64,000 bases of DNA from Seongchinamella sediminis (GTDB lineage: Bacteria; Pseudomonadota; Gammaproteobacteria; Pseudomonadales; Halieaceae), in assembly GCF_003457605.1 (NCBI RefSeq), contig NZ_QRAN01000013.1:59519-123518 (forward strand), read 5' to 3'. The translations under genes and the position numbers were made by a program. Positions within the stretch are counted from its first letter, which is position 1. The number at the start of each line of letters is the position of its first letter. This document shows positions 63,866 to 64,000 of the stretch, piece by piece. Under the pieces are notes generated by a model. It ran no database searches, was not told the DNA's origin, and saw only the letters and a program-made list of their open reading frames with translations.

Positions 63866-63990
63866 ACCATTGATTCATAGTTTTATGGAACATTGATTTC
63901 GAATTGTGTCTGAGCCGAGATTTTGGATGTTGAAGCGGGGTTAACCGCGTAAACATCTCCTCTTGTCCCTGGTGGCAGAGGTAAAAGATT

Positions 63991-64000
63991 GAACTGAAGA
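63991..64000 (+). rRNA. 16S ribosomal RNA, first ~10 bases only
   Basis: The window ends with GAACTGAAGA, the conserved 5' end of gammaproteobacterial 16S rRNA (normally continuing GTTTGATC). Promoters, boxA and leader stems before it support the call. The gene is cut by the window edge. Confidence 0.75.

Overview
The window reads as a contiguous piece of chromosome from a GC-rich gammaproteobacterium. Gene orders are Pseudomonas-like: lolB-ispE-tRNA(Gln)-prs-rplY-pth-ychF, hemA-prfA-prmC-moeB, map-glnD-dapC, ribF-ileS-lspA-fkpB-ispH followed by fimT/pilVWXY1E, pilSR, and bamD divergent from rluD-pgeF-clpB. Together with class II ketol-acid reductoisomerase and an ilvY-ilvC divergon, this suggests a marine gammaproteobacterium, perhaps of the Halieaceae/Cellvibrionales. 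That placement is inference; only about 10 bases of 16S rRNA lie in the window, at its right edge. I see no prophage, insertion sequence or CRISPR array. Nearly all genes are core housekeeping genes.

Layout. 1-2,000: end of a short-chain dehydrogenase, a single-domain voltage-gated cation channel and an outer-membrane protein. 2,155-8,945 (minus): TPR lipoprotein, lolB, ispE, tRNA-Gln, prs, rplY, pth, ychF. 9,155-15,475 (plus): hemA-prfA-prmC-moeB, a DoxX protein, rhlB. 15,710-22,669: cysZ with a small CWC protein (minus), smrA (plus), then nth, dapC, glnD, map (minus). 22,982-37,986 (plus): rpsB with a t44-like leader, tsf, a coiled-coil membrane protein, fumarase, sbcB, pyrB, nudF, murJ, ribF, ileS, lspA, fkpB, ispH. 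38,134-48,869: minor type IV pilin cluster with PilY1, then pilS-pilR on the opposite strand. 49,006-56,085: nadE, bamD (minus), rluD, pgeF, clpB behind a sigma-32-like promoter. 56,124-63,456: two DUF4124 proteins (minus), ilvB-ilvN, ilvC (minus) divergent from ilvY, pssA. 63,457-64,000: promoters and leader of an rRNA operon, with 16S starting at the edge.

Many genes are translationally coupled, with ATGA, GTGA, TTGA or TGATG overlaps. The minor pilin cluster and the DUF4124 pair look poorer in G+C than their surroundings.

The most unusual signal is a modular intergenic element seen at three places. A REP-like inverted repeat (ATTCCGGC ... GCCGGAAT) encloses one (2041-2112), two (15571-15681) or three (59851-60011) copies of an exactly 45-nt unit. 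Each unit carries a 7-bp stem whose pairs co-vary between copies. All three copies sit between convergent gene ends. Short hairpins of the same flank type without units occur at 28872 and 53343. I do not recognise this unit as a described element.
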